Source: Planctomycetota bacterium
Lineage (GTDB): Bacteria > Planctomycetota > Phycisphaerae > Sedimentisphaerales > Anaerohalosphaeraceae
Assembly: GCA_013349435.1 (NCBI GenBank)
Contig: DUZQ01000002.1
Coordinates: forward strand, 26,909 to 90,908
Direction of reading: 5' to 3'
Length of the DNA stretch: 64,000 nt
In this document: positions 34,150-43,652 of the stretch, one piece after another
Numbering within the stretch: position 1 is the stretch's first letter
Layout: the number at the start of each line of letters is the position of its first letter
Program-made: the position numbers and the translations under genes
The notes under the pieces: generated by a model
The model's database searches: none
What the model was told of the DNA's origin: nothing
What the model saw: only the letters and a program-made list of their open reading frames with translations

Positions 34150-37100
34150 TCACATTTGTTTATTTCGGGTCAGTTTTGCGGGCAGGGCCTTTATGTCTTC
34201 GAGGACCATGTACAGGCTGGGGACCAGCAGCAGTGTAATCATCGTTGCAAAGGCAACGCCGAAGGCCAGCGAAATAGCCATAGGTATCAGGAACCGCGCC
34301 TGAATGCTCTTTTCAAGGAGCATCGGTGCCAGCCCTAAAAAAGTCGTCAGCGTGGTGAGCATAATCGGTCTGAACCTTCGCGTTACAGAATCCCTGACAA
34401 CTTTCACAAGTTCAATTCCGCTTGCGCGCTCCCGGTTTATCAGGTCAATCATAATCAGAGAGTCATTTACAACCACCCCAGCCAGAGCCACTATTCCAAA
34501 AAGCGAAAGGATGCTCAGATTAAAGCCCATCAAAAGATGGCCCACGGTCGCTCCCACAAGGCCGAACGGAATCGCAGACATAACAATCACAGGCTGTGCA
34601 TAGCTTCTGAACTGAACGGCCAACAGACCGTATATGGCTAACATAGCAACCACGAAATTCGTTCGCAAAGAACCTAACGATTCGCTGCGTTCGCGTTGAG
34701 CGCCCGAGAAACGGAATGTCAGGCCGGGATACTTTATCATCAATTCCGGAATAATGTTCTCGGCCAGGTCCCTGTTAATCTCCCCGGCGTTCGCCACCGC
34801 CTCGTCAACATCTCCGGTTACATTTATCACCCTCCTGCGGTCAACCCTTCGAATATTGGCATAGCCCCGGCCGTACTTCACATCGGCAACGGTGTTAAAT
34901 GGTATCTGGGTGCCGTCGGGAAGGCGGATGCGCATATTCTCAATGTCGGCCAGGCTCGTGCGCTGGTCTTCAGGATACCTTACCATTACCCGAATATCGT
35001 TCTTGCCCCTCTGGATACGCTGGGCCTCTTCTCCATAAAAACCCTGTCGTACCTGGCGTGCAAGGTCCGCCAGAGTCAGGCCGAGAGTTCTTCCGGCATC
35101 TTTAACGGCAAGTTTTACCTCCCGCTTTCCTTCCTCGAAACTGTCTTTGATATCAGTTACTCCTTCATAATCCCGCAATATCAATTTGAGCTGCTCGGCT
35201 GCGGCCAGAAGCATATCGAAGTCGTCATGAGTCAGTTCTACATTGATATCTTCACCGACACTCCTCCACTCGGACTCAAATGTCAACGAGGAGACACCGG
35301 GTATTTCGCCGACGAGTTGGCGCCACCGATTTTTCAGTTCGATTGACGATATCTCGCCCCGTTCCTCGGCACCCAAAAGCTCAACGTTTACCTCGGCAAG
35401 ATGTGCCGCGGAAACCCCGGCCGGGCTTGCTTCCATCGGCCCGCCTTGTTTGCGCAACGTGGGTTGGTCGCCGAGGACCGTTGATACATGTCTGAAAATC
35501 GACGGCTGCCCCGGCCGAAGCGAGTCCACCTCCCTGCGGACCTGCCCGGCGGCGGCTTCTATCCTTTTTACTACTTCACTGGTTTGCTCAAGTGCCGTCC
35601 CCTGAGGCATTGTTACAAGAGCAATCATGTTATCGGCTTCCACGGCATCAAAGAATGTGAATTTAATATATCCGCCGACGATAAGACCGACCGTTGACAG
35701 GAAGATAGCAATGCCGCAAGACAAGGTTACATATCGCAACCTGACCGCAGCCGTTGCAAGGCGGGCAAAAGGACCGTTGATAAAGGCCTCTAACATTCTC
35801 CCTACCGCCAGATGAAACCTGGCCACCAAACCTTTTTTTGAATTCGTTTTCCTGGCAACTCTCCCGACCGACAGATGGGCCGGTAAAATCAACAGCGCCT
35901 CCACCAGAGAAACCAGCAAAACACTTATCACAATCAACGGAATGACCTTTAATACCTTGCCCATTATGCCTTTGGTGTACATCAGGGGCAAAAAGGCAAA
36001 TACGGTTGTAAGCACGGCCATAGTTACCGGCGCCGCCATTTCTCTAACGCCCTTTATCGCCGCTGCGATCGGCCTCATCCCGTCCTGCCGGTATGCGAAG
36101 ATATTTTCGCCGACTACTATTGCATCGTCAACCACAAGACCCAATGACATAATAAAAGCAAAAAGAGAAATCATATTCAGCGAAACACCAACGAGAGGCA
36201 TCAGCCAGAATGCGCCGAGAAATGATATCGGTATTCCCATAGTCGTCCAGAACGCCAGCTTAAGGTCGAGAAACAGGGCCAGGCAGAGGAACACAAGGCA
36301 AAGACCCAACATCGCGTTCCTCTGGAGGAGATTCATCCTCGACCGCAGGAATTTCGAATTATCTTCCCATATTCCGATAGACACCCCTTCAGGCAGATAA
36401 TTCCGTTTATCCTTTATATACTTAGAGATGGTGTTTGCGATATCCAGCGTTCCCTGTTCACCAACCCTGTAAACTAAGACAAATGCCGCCTTTTTGCCGT
36501 CAAAACGTGATGAAATGTCCGAATCTTCAAATCCGTCAATAACCTCAGCGATATCACCCAAAAGTACTCGTGTGCCGTCGGGCCTTGTCAGGACAACTAT
36601 TTTTTCAAATTCGTTCCCGTAGTACATCTGCCCCTTTGCCCTGAACATAATCTCTCCGCCGGGAGTCTTGACAGAGCCTCCCGGAACATCGAGCGAAGTT
36701 CTTTTCACCGCGTTTGAAACCTCATCAAAGCTCAGGCCGTAACGACGCAGATTCTCTTCCGACACTTCTATTGATATCTCATAGTTTCTGATACCTGCCA
36801 TCGTTGCCTGGCTGATATTATCCATAGACGTCAATTCGTCCCGCACTTCTTCGGCTAACTCCCTGAGGGTCTTTTCGGAGGTGTCCCCGTACAAAACTAT
36901 CGTCAGAACCTCGTTTCGGGTGGTAATCTCGGTTATGATGGGCTTTTCGGTCTCTTCAGGAAAGGTTATTATTCTGTCAACTTCGGCTTTTACATTATCT
37001 AAAACATCCTTGGTATCAGCGTATTCTTCCACTTCGATAATAACCATACAACTGCCCTCGGAGGAGGTTGAACGGATTCGCTTTATACCGTCAACGGCTG

Positions 37101-37338
37101 CAACGGCTTCTTCGACTCGCAAGGCAACACCGTTTTCGACCTCGTCCGGCGAAGCACCTAAATACGGAACGGTTACCGTGATAATATCCACACTCATTTC
37201 AGGGAAGAACTCCACCCTGATGGTGAGGATGCTCATAAAGCCTGCAACCAAAATCAGCAGCATAAGCAAATTCGCGGCAACATGATTGCGCGCGAACCAG
37301 GCAAGCGGCCCTTTGCTTTCTTCGATAAGCTCGTTCAC
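34150..37338 (-). CDS. RND-family multidrug efflux permease
   Basis: This 1062-residue inner-membrane proton antiporter of the HAE1/AcrB type has twelve transmembrane spans and two large periplasmic loops. The proton-relay pair Asp-Asp is in LGLVVDDAIVVGEN (near 405). The N-terminus, WFARNHVAANLLMLLILVAG, is typical of the MexF/CusA-distant subgroup found in Planctomycetota and Proteobacteria. It pumps drugs, detergents or lipids together with the adaptor and outer-membrane genes upstream; its start overlaps the adaptor stop by 4 bases. Substrates cannot be predicted. Confidence 0.92.
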   Translation of the reverse strand: MNELIEESKGPLAWFARNHVAANLLMLLILVAGFMSILTIRVEFFPEMSVDIITVTVPYLGASPDEVENGVALRVEEAVAAVDGIKRIRSTSSEGSCMVIIEVEEYADTKDVLDNVKAEVDRIITFPEETEKPIITEITTRNEVLTIVLYGDTSEKTLRELAEEVRDELTSMDNISQATMAGIRNYEISIEVSEENLRRYGLSFDEVSNAVKRTSLDVPGGSVKTPGGEIMFRAKGQMYYGNEFEKIVVLTRPDGTRVLLGDIAEVIDGFEDSDISSRFDGKKAAFVLVYRVGEQGTLDIANTISKYIKDKRNYLPEGVSIGIWEDNSKFLRSRMNLLQRNAMLGLCLVFLCLALFLDLKLAFWTTMGIPISFLGAFWLMPLVGVSLNMISLFAFIMSLGLVVDDAIVVGENIFAYRQDGMRPIAAAIKGVREMAAPVTMAVLTTVFAFLPLMYTKGIMGKVLKVIPLIVISVLLVSLVEALLILPAHLSVGRVARKTNSKKGLVARFHLAVGRMLEAFINGPFARLATAAVRLRYVTLSCGIAIFLSTVGLIVGGYIKFTFFDAVEADNMIALVTMPQGTALEQTSEVVKRIEAAAGQVRREVDSLRPGQPSIFRHVSTVLGDQPTLRKQGGPMEASPAGVSAAHLAEVNVELLGAEERGEISSIELKNRWRQLVGEIPGVSSLTFESEWRSVGEDINVELTHDDFDMLLAAAEQLKLILRDYEGVTDIKDSFEEGKREVKLAVKDAGRTLGLTLADLARQVRQGFYGEEAQRIQRGKNDIRVMVRYPEDQRTSLADIENMRIRLPDGTQIPFNTVADVKYGRGYANIRRVDRRRVINVTGDVDEAVANAGEINRDLAENIIPELMIKYPGLTFRFSGAQRERSESLGSLRTNFVVAMLAIYGLLAVQFRSYAQPVIVMSAIPFGLVGATVGHLLMGFNLSILSLFGIVALAGVVVNDSLIMIDLINRERASGIELVKVVRDSVTRRFRPIMLTTLTTFLGLAPMLLEKSIQARFLIPMAISLAFGVAFATMITLLLVPSLYMVLEDIKALPAKLTRNKQM

Positions 37339-38546
37339 TTTGAATCAGACTCCTTATCAATCCGGGCATCCGTGATACGGGAACGTATCTTCATGCCGTC
37401 TGTAACCGTGTCAAGCGAACTTGTTATAATTACATCACCATCGGAAAGCCCCGTGGTTACGTAAGCGTAGTTTTTATCCTTGCGGGCAATGCCAACCTCC
37501 CGGATTCGGAGCCGGCCTTCATGGGCCACCCAGACCTCGTTCGCATTATGAACAGCGTAGCGCGGAACCGGAATAACTCCTTCAACATCCTTGCCCCTGA
37601 TTTCGACTTCTACGAACATTCCCGGTGTCAGCGGCGGCCGATGGTTCGACATCTCAAAGGGGTCGGCAACCTGAACGACCACATTGACCATTCTGGAGGT
37701 CGAATCAATCCGGCCCTGTGCCCTGACCACCCGCCCGGCCCACAAATGCCTCTCTCCTGCAAAATTTGCTACGACATCAACTTGTGCCCCGGCAACCGAA
37801 GATGAGCTTTTAGAATCGTTAAAGCCGACCGGCAGGTCAAACCAGGCCAAATCCCTGTCTTCCAATGGTACAACAATCTCGGCAACATCGGTCCCGTAAA
37901 CGGTCGCCACCGGCTGGCCCGCCACAACATACTGACCTACATCAACGGACTCCGATTCCACTCTGCCGTCAAAGGGCATCGATATAACCGTTCGTTCGAG
38001 ATTGAGCTTTGCCGTTTTTAACCTTGCCTCCGAAGCCTGCAGCTTCGCCTCGGCCTCTGCAATCTGCGGCTCGTGAAGTACCAGCGGATTTGCTGGCTCA
38101 CGATCCGGATTCAGTTGTTCCCATTCCTGCCGGGCAACGGCCGCCTCAGCTAACTCCCTTTCCAGATACACCCTGTCGGCGGCGACAGCGGCCTCGGTAT
38201 TTTCCACGGCCAGCCTGTAATCGCTCTGGTCAATTGTTATCAGTGGCTCACCTGCTTTGAAGAAGCCGCCGTTGACGAAATCTTTGTGGCAGCTCACGAC
38301 ACGCCCCGACACCTGGGGCACTACCTGGACCTCCACCTTAGGTTCAACTGTGCCGAAACCACGAACAACCATTTTCATATCCTCCGTGCGCACCACCTGC
38401 CCGTTCAGTAAAGGCGCCAGGACCTCCTTTGGCTTTTTTGCAGGCGGCTTTCGCAGTAGAATCGTCATCATCAAGATAAATACGCCTACGGCTAATATCG
38501 CCATTATCAGTAATACCCTTTTTAGTTTGTCAGTTAGTTTCGGCAT
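37335..38546 (-). CDS. RND efflux periplasmic adaptor (membrane-fusion protein)
   Basis: This 403-residue HlyD/AcrA-family protein has an N-terminal membrane anchor (about 10-30). A barrel-sandwich lipoyl-like domain begins VVPQVSGRV and resumes at ISMPFDGRV. An alpha-helical hairpin lies between these halves (about 105-185), and beta-barrel and membrane-proximal domains follow. It links the permease to the outer-membrane channel. It overlaps the permease by 4 bases and the outer-membrane gene by 17, so the operon is tightly packed. Confidence 0.9.
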   Translation of the reverse strand: MPKLTDKLKRVLLIMAILAVGVFILMMTILLRKPPAKKPKEVLAPLLNGQVVRTEDMKMVVRGFGTVEPKVEVQVVPQVSGRVVSCHKDFVNGGFFKAGEPLITIDQSDYRLAVENTEAAVAADRVYLERELAEAAVARQEWEQLNPDREPANPLVLHEPQIAEAEAKLQASEARLKTAKLNLERTVISMPFDGRVESESVDVGQYVVAGQPVATVYGTDVAEIVVPLEDRDLAWFDLPVGFNDSKSSSSVAGAQVDVVANFAGERHLWAGRVVRAQGRIDSTSRMVNVVVQVADPFEMSNHRPPLTPGMFVEVEIRGKDVEGVIPVPRYAVHNANEVWVAHEGRLRIREVGIARKDKNYAYVTTGLSDGDVIITSSLDTVTDGMKIRSRITDARIDKESDSK

Positions 38547-40008
38547 CTGCTATCCCCAAATCAACGGGCTGCTCATCGTCCATTCCAACATCCCAGCTAC
38601 CGCCCAGAGCAAGAAAGAGTTCAACCCGCCCGTTCCACAAATTTCCGGTAGTTAAGATGAGTTCGTTTTCCGCTAATATCCTTCTCCGTTCGGTATCAAG
38701 TACAACCAGAAGCTGTTCGACACCTCGCATATAACGCTGTCTCGCCAGAGCCTCGGCCTGCGAAGCTTGCTTGAGCCGCTCTGTGAGATGGCCGAGTCTG
38801 TCTTTCAGTGTCTGCTGGCGAACAAGGGCATCTTCTACCTCCCGCAAAGCAACTAACACCACGCCGGCATAATTCTCGGCGGCCTGAGCAGCACGGGCCT
38901 TTGCCGCATCGACCTGGGCCTTTAACTGGCCACCCTTGAATACAGGAGCCGCCAGGCCTATTATCGCCGAGTAAACCTCACCTTCAGGGTCGGTAAGCAT
39001 CGAGAATTTTCCTACCTGATATCCCCAACTGCCACTGAATGTAAGGTCCGGAAACAGCGCTGCGATACTCACACCCACACGTTCAGTAGCAGCCCTTAAC
39101 CGCATCTCCGCCGCCCGTACGTCGGGCCTTCTGTCCAAAAGGGCGGCTGGCAGACTAAGCGGAACCGGCTCAGGCTCGCTCATATCTCCAAGGCTGTCGG
39201 GCAGTTGTGCCAACGCGCCCGGCCTTTGCCCTATCAAGACATCAAGGCTGTGCCGGGCAAGTTTGACGCTTTCAAGAATCTGCGGCTCCAGCGCTCTTGC
39301 AGCCTCGAGGTTCTCTTTGGCCATATATACATCAAGCGGACCGACCAGGCCTGAGTTATATCTCCTTTCGACTATCTGAAGGGTTTGTTCACGACTGATA
39401 ATGTTCGCACGCGCCACATCCAAAAGTCTCTGCTGTGTTGCTATCTGTATCCTCGTGCGCACAACCTGAGAGATAATAGCATGTCTGAGGCTTTGTCGCT
39501 CTGCCTTACTCGCTAAAAGATCTGCTACCGCCGCCTTTTCCGCTCGTCTTAACTTTCCGAAAAAGTCAACAATATAGCTGACATTGAAGTTCTGATTGTA
39601 AATCGTGGAATAAAAACTGCCCGCACCACCAAAAACAGCTCTGGAAACCTTTCCCCGCTGCCTGTTTGCAGCGTATGATATGTTCGGCAGCCTGACACCG
39701 TGGCTTTGGGCAAGAAGTGCCTCGGCCTCCAAAACCTTAGCCGCCGCGGCCTTTAAGTCCCTGTTTCTCTCAAGGGCAAGAAGCACTAAATCGGCCGTAA
39801 CCTTGTCCCCGAAACACCGCCACCAGGGTCCTTCGCCGCAGACATCGTTTGCATCCGTCCAGCCGGGCGGCGCGTTTATAAATCCTGTTCCGTCGTCGGC
39901 CGCTGTCCGGGGTCGAACATAATCGGGTCCGACCATACAACCGGCGATTACAACGGTCATTGCCATACATATATATAACTTGATTTTATGTCTTTTTAAT
40001 GTCATCAC
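38530..40008 (-). CDS. Outer-membrane efflux lipoprotein, NodT/OprM family
   Basis: This 492-residue TolC-like protein has a lipobox ending in IAGC (about Cys24) followed by MVGPDYVRP, which is typical of NodT/OprM lipoproteins. Repeated long helical segments, such as ALERNRDLKAAAAKVLEAEALLAQSHG and its second-half counterpart, form the periplasmic tunnel. It is the exit duct for the RND pump encoded downstream, and its presence shows the cell has an outer membrane. It overlaps the regulator by 4 bases and the adaptor by 17. Confidence 0.92.
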   Translation of the reverse strand: MMTLKRHKIKLYICMAMTVVIAGCMVGPDYVRPRTAADDGTGFINAPPGWTDANDVCGEGPWWRCFGDKVTADLVLLALERNRDLKAAAAKVLEAEALLAQSHGVRLPNISYAANRQRGKVSRAVFGGAGSFYSTIYNQNFNVSYIVDFFGKLRRAEKAAVADLLASKAERQSLRHAIISQVVRTRIQIATQQRLLDVARANIISREQTLQIVERRYNSGLVGPLDVYMAKENLEAARALEPQILESVKLARHSLDVLIGQRPGALAQLPDSLGDMSEPEPVPLSLPAALLDRRPDVRAAEMRLRAATERVGVSIAALFPDLTFSGSWGYQVGKFSMLTDPEGEVYSAIIGLAAPVFKGGQLKAQVDAAKARAAQAAENYAGVVLVALREVEDALVRQQTLKDRLGHLTERLKQASQAEALARQRYMRGVEQLLVVLDTERRRILAENELILTTGNLWNGRVELFLALGGSWDVGMDDEQPVDLGIADAETN

Positions 40009-40664
40009 TCGTTATCTTTGCAATATGCTCTAATGCCCGCATAGGTAAATTTGACGATATGCTCGATAATTTCGTCCGCTTTAATTTTCGGGATTGTTTC
40101 CAAATATATCTCATAGAACAGTATTGGATGAATAACCAATGCATCTAATGAAAACATGCAAAGACGAGCCTTTTCCAATTCAAGCCCCGGACAGAACCGC
40201 CTCATCGCCTCACAATAAAAAGGGAAAAAATCATTTTTGAAATCACCCACAACTTCATCCTTATATACATGCTGATTAAGCACTTCTCTTACGAGCAGCT
40301 TCATTACCGCTGCGCTTTTTTCCTTTTTTTCAATTGCTTTTATATGTACAGATATTGTATCTCTTACCAGGCCTTCTAACGTTGCTTCCGGTTTTTTTTC
40401 GAGCCTTTCTATCATTTCCCTTTGTCTTTGAAACATCCGATGCATTTGCCTGCGAAACATCTCAACATAAAGTTTGTCCTTTCCACCAAAATGATAGTTC
40501 ACTGCTGCAACATTACACCCCACAGCCGTTGTAAGGTCCCTGACTGAAGTCCTTTCAAACCCTCGTTCGCAGAAAAGCTCCTCCGCGACATCAAGTAGTT
40601 TTTCCCGAACTGTTTCGCTTTTCACATTTGGTACCCTATGAAATTCCTCGTTGTTCATTATCAA
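40005..40664 (-). CDS. TetR/AcrR-family repressor of the efflux operon (CecR-like)
   Basis: The 219 residues have an N-terminal TetR helix-turn-helix (about 20-65: VAEELFCERGFERTSVRDLTTAVGCNVAAVNYHFGGKDKLY). A ligand-binding C-terminal domain of the CerR/DUF1956 type follows. It is the first gene of the four-gene efflux operon. A perfect palindrome in the spacer of its promoter (40709-40726) is the likely operator, so it should repress itself and the pump until a ligand binds. Start ATG at 40664 or two codons on. Confidence 0.9.
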   Translation of the reverse strand: MIMNNEEFHRVPNVKSETVREKLLDVAEELFCERGFERTSVRDLTTAVGCNVAAVNYHFGGKDKLYVEMFRRQMHRMFQRQREMIERLEKKPEATLEGLVRDTISVHIKAIEKKEKSAAVMKLLVREVLNQHVYKDEVVGDFKNDFFPFYCEAMRRFCPGLELEKARLCMFSLDALVIHPILFYEIYLETIPKIKADEIIEHIVKFTYAGIRAYCKDNE

Positions 40665-40703
40665 GCTCCCTCAGAACAATTTCAAACACGCACTTCAAAC
40701 AAC

Positions 40704-40732
40704 AGTATAAAACAAACGTTTGTTTTTGTCAA
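40704..40732 (-). promoter_or_regulatory. Promoter of the tetR-efflux operon
   Basis: On the minus strand TTGACA and TATACT are separated by exactly 17 bases, giving a near-consensus sigma-70 promoter about 40 bases upstream of the tetR start. The spacer is almost wholly occupied by a palindrome. Confidence 0.85.
40709..40726. promoter_or_regulatory. TetR operator (18-base perfect palindrome)
   Basis: AAAACAAACGTTTGTTTT is a perfect inverted repeat filling the spacer between the -35 and -10 boxes. A dimeric TetR regulator bound here would block polymerase. Its place directly before the tetR gene makes autoregulation very likely. Confidence 0.8.
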
Positions 40733-40850
40733 TAACAAACCTCACTTTTGCCCGTTTTTTTACAATTCTTTTAAGTCATTGTAAATAATGCAGTTAGTTC
40801 ATACACAACTACGCTGTTTTGAAAAAAAGCGATAATTTAAAATTTTAAGC

Positions 40851-40889
40851 TTGACAAAAACCCAAGCTTTGTCTATAATGTATATAGAC
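40851..40889 (+). promoter_or_regulatory. Consensus promoter with dyad over the -10 box (usp-rrf2-tauE unit)
   Basis: TTGACA (40851-40856), a 17-base spacer and TATAAT (40874-40879) match the sigma-70 consensus at all positions. A dyad, GTCTATA-5-TATAGAC (40871-40889), covers the -10 box. A second dyad, AAGCTTG/CAAGCTT (40848-40869), covers the -35. A regulator such as the Rrf2 protein encoded downstream could bind one of these. Confidence 0.8.
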
Positions 40890-41022
40890 AAGGTAGATAT
40901 ACAAAATTCTAAAAGTCCTTTTGGAATTATGAGCGGCGCCGGTCGCAAATTTGCATTGAACCTATACCGGATATACACCACTGAGGTAATTGTTAGATAG
41001 ACGAGACAGAAGGGTTTGGAAA

Positions 41023-41541
41023 ATGCCAAGGAATACTGATTTTTATTTTGAAATGTCCCGAGACGTTTCTCAGAGTGCACCAGAGTTCGGAGCAACAGGT
41101 CCGGTGATGCTGGCATTGTCCACTTTTAAGGATTCTGTCGAAACTATTGAAGCTGCGATAGAAAAGGCGAGACGGTGCAAAAAACTTGTTATCGTATTTG
41201 GTCATCAAGTCAATATGTGGCTATACTTTCTTGAAACCGACATCGGTTTTTTTCCCCGCTGGAAAGAGGAATGTGAAAAAAAGCTTTTGGTGGACATTCA
41301 TCAACAACAGGAGGAAAAGGCGGAGGCTATCGCCAACAGGGCCAGAGCAGAAAATATTCAGGTGACAACTTATGTCCGCACAGAACGTTTCAGAGCGGTG
41401 TGCATGGAAGTTGCGAAGAAAGAAAGGCCTTCCCTGATTATTCTAAAAAAAAACGTGGGGCCTGCCTGGTTCCGGAGGTTTTTCGGCTCTTTAGTGGGCT
41501 ATCCGGCTCCTCAAGCAGGATGCTCGGTGCTTGAAGTTTAA
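41023..41541 (+). CDS. UspA-like small protein
   Basis: From the ATG at 41023 (AGAAGG upstream) it has 172 residues; a TTG at 40990 is less likely. The pattern of alternating strands and helices, with IEAAIEKARRCKKLVIVFG, a long helix with KKLLVDIHQQQEEKAEAIANRARAENIQVTTYV and KKERPSLIILKK, resembles universal-stress-protein folds. The glycine-rich ATP loop is poor. It is the first gene behind a consensus promoter and is followed by an Rrf2 regulator and a TauE-type exporter. Its role is unknown; family call is moderate. Confidence 0.55.
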   Translation: MPRNTDFYFEMSRDVSQSAPEFGATGPVMLALSTFKDSVETIEAAIEKARRCKKLVIVFGHQVNMWLYFLETDIGFFPRWKEECEKKLLVDIHQQQEEKAEAIANRARAENIQVTTYVRTERFRAVCMEVAKKERPSLIILKKNVGPAWFRRFFGSLVGYPAPQAGCSVLEV

Positions 41542-41594
41542 TTCTGGATACACATTTTTTTGTAGAAAAGGAAAAAATTTAAGGAAACTTTTTT

Positions 41595-41996
41595 ATGAAG
41601 CTGACCACGAAAAGTGAATATTCGATTCTGGCGCTTGTTTATATGGCGCGGAAGCAAAAAAACGGCTTTATCAAGATAGAAGAGATTTGTTCGAGTTGCG
41701 ACATCTCAAAAAAGTACCTTGAACTGCTATTTTCAATCCTGAGGCAAAATCACTACATCAAGACAAGAAGAGGTGCCAGCGGCGGCTACAAGTTGGCAAA
41801 GCCGGCATCTGAAATAAGCGTAGCTGAAATCATAAGACTGATGGATGGGGCACTTGCCGCGACCGATTCCGTGAGCAAATACTTTTATTCGGACACACCT
41901 CTGGCAAAAGAACCAAAGATTATAGATGTGTTCAGGGAAATACGAGACTACATAGCAGGCAAGCTGGAAGCTTTGACTTTAGCTGATTTAGTTTAA
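41595..41996 (+). CDS. Rrf2-family transcriptional regulator
   Basis: This 133-residue winged-helix protein begins MKLTTKSEYSILALVYMA and continues with the recognition region CDISKKYLELLFSILRQNHYIKTRRGASGGYKLAKP, typical of Rrf2 proteins. The three-cysteine cluster that holds iron-sulfur in IscR and NsrR is absent (only two Cys occur, in SSCDISK-type context near 33-36), so it is more like CymR-type regulators of sulfur metabolism. It sits between a Usp-like gene and a TauE exporter and may bind the dyad at 40871-40889. Confidence 0.85.
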   Translation: MKLTTKSEYSILALVYMARKQKNGFIKIEEICSSCDISKKYLELLFSILRQNHYIKTRRGASGGYKLAKPASEISVAEIIRLMDGALAATDSVSKYFYSDTPLAKEPKIIDVFREIRDYIAGKLEALTLADLV

Positions 41997-42051
41997 GCGA
42001 CTCATCGGATATCTGAACAATTATCGTTAAAAATATTCAGGAGAAACGAGG

Positions 42052-42900
42052 ATGTGTGAGCTAAGTTTGTGGATTATTATCGCGCTAATTGTGTGCGCCT
42101 TTGTTTGTGAATATTTGGATTCGACCCTTGGGATGGGATACGGCACCACATTAACACCTGTGTTCATGCTTATGGGCTTTTCCCCGATGCAGATTGTGCC
42201 GGCCATTCTGCTGTCTGAACTGATAAGCGGCATATCAGCGGGTATTTTCCATCATCGGGAGGGTAATGTAAATTTAAAGCCCGCGAATATGGAAGCCTTT
42301 AATATCAAGAACATGTTAAGCCCTCTCGGGTACATCGAGACCGTCAGGAAAACTTTCCCAAAACATCTGAAAGTTGCCTTGCTGCTGGCAGTTTGCAGCA
42401 TTGTGGGAACAGTTGCTGCGGTTTTCATTGCTGTGAATATTCCGAAATTCTGGCTGAAAATGTACATTGGATGCCTGGTTCTGTCAATGGGTGTGATAAT
42501 CCTTGTCTGCTTCAACAGGGATTTTACATTCTCCTGGAAAAGAATTATCGGCCTGGGCTTGATCGCCTCCTTCAATAAAGGTATGAGCGGCGGAGGCTAC
42601 GGGCCTGTAGTAACCGGAGGCCAAATCCTTTCCGGAGTTGAAGGTAAAAGCGCGATAGGAATTACATCATTAGCAGAAGGCCTGACCTGCTTTGTCGGGG
42701 TAATTACATATCTGCTTGTTTCGAGCAATCCCGTGGACTGGAAGCTCGCGCCCTATATTGTCATCGGTGCGGTTTTATCGGTGCCGCTGTCGGCTAAAAG
42801 CGTGAAGCTTATTAGTACGAAGAAGCTGAAAATGGCGATTGCTGTATTGACGATAATCTTAGGCACATTGACTATTGTAAAAACTGTGACCAAGGCATAA
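42052..42900 (+). CDS. TauE/SafE-family sulfite or organosulfonate exporter
   Basis: This 282-residue membrane protein has about eight hydrophobic spans in two repeats: LDSTLGMGYGTTLTPVFMLMGF in the first half and FNKGMSGGGYGPVVTGGQIL in the second are the family motifs. Members move sulfite, sulfoacetate or other small anions out of the cell. The Rrf2 regulator of CymR-like type immediately upstream suggests control by sulfur status. The exact anion is not known. Confidence 0.85.
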   Translation: MCELSLWIIIALIVCAFVCEYLDSTLGMGYGTTLTPVFMLMGFSPMQIVPAILLSELISGISAGIFHHREGNVNLKPANMEAFNIKNMLSPLGYIETVRKTFPKHLKVALLLAVCSIVGTVAAVFIAVNIPKFWLKMYIGCLVLSMGVIILVCFNRDFTFSWKRIIGLGLIASFNKGMSGGGYGPVVTGGQILSGVEGKSAIGITSLAEGLTCFVGVITYLLVSSNPVDWKLAPYIVIGAVLSVPLSAKSVKLISTKKLKMAIAVLTIILGTLTIVKTVTKA

Positions 42901-42934
42901 ACCATATTACAGGTGCGACTTTAGGGAATTGATA

Positions 42935-43600
42935 ATGGCAACGGGATATCGGTATCTTGTTATTTTAATAATGGTAGTTGTTTTGACAAGCCGCCTTTGC
43001 GCCGGCTTCGATGACGGAGACTTTCAGTACTGGAGCAGCGCCACTGCAAAGTTTGACATCAATAAACAATGGTATGGTACAGTCGAAGAGGAATTTAGAA
43101 TCGGAGACGATGCCAAAAGACTCTATTACAGACACACGGATTTGGGGGTCGCAACGAATTTAGCCGACTGGCTGACCCTCGGTTTCAATTTCAGGCACAT
43201 TGCCGAAAGAGGGACCGGCAGGGACTGGAAGTGGGAAAATCGGCCGCATTTGAATCTGACTTTCAAAGCAAAGTTGGCGGGTTTTGCTTTGAGCGATAGG
43301 TCGAGATTTGAGTATCGGGACAAATACGACGCAAAAGATATGTGGAGGTACAGAAACAAGTTTATTGTCGTGTTCCCATGGGAGCTGACACCACTTGGAT
43401 TAAAACCATATATAGCTGAAGAATTTTATCTCGATTTGGACCGGTCCGGCATCAGCAGGAACAGATTCTATTCGGGTGTTTCTATGAAGCTGTCGGATAA
43501 TCTTTCGGGAAACATTTATTATCTCTGGCAGGCGAGCAAATCCGCTTACTGTTGGAATGACCTTCACATTCTCGGAACTCAAATAAAATGTGTTTTTTAG
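42935..43600 (+). CDS. DUF2490-family outer-membrane beta-barrel-like protein
   Basis: From the ATG at 42935 (AGGGAA upstream) it has 221 residues; the in-frame TTG six bases earlier is less likely. A signal peptide ends near CAG. The mature part is a set of amphipathic strands with aromatic ends (FQYWSSATAKFDIN, RLYYRHTDLGV, RFYSGVSMKLSDNLSGNIYYLWQ) as in DUF2490 barrels. Function of this family is unknown. It follows the TauE gene by 34 bases and could give that exporter's substrate a path across the outer membrane, which is inference. Confidence 0.75.
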   Translation: MATGYRYLVILIMVVVLTSRLCAGFDDGDFQYWSSATAKFDINKQWYGTVEEEFRIGDDAKRLYYRHTDLGVATNLADWLTLGFNFRHIAERGTGRDWKWENRPHLNLTFKAKLAGFALSDRSRFEYRDKYDAKDMWRYRNKFIVVFPWELTPLGLKPYIAEEFYLDLDRSGISRNRFYSGVSMKLSDNLSGNIYYLWQASKSAYCWNDLHILGTQIKCVF

Positions 43601-43652
43601 TATAATATTGAAAAAAGTTGAAGGTTGTCGGTAGTATTTGAAAGGGGCAGGT

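Noticed and set aside
33864-34238. A plus-strand frame between repeats and the RND gene
   Set aside because: It lies in dispersed repeats and antisense to the RND C-terminus. The encoded protein has no family features.
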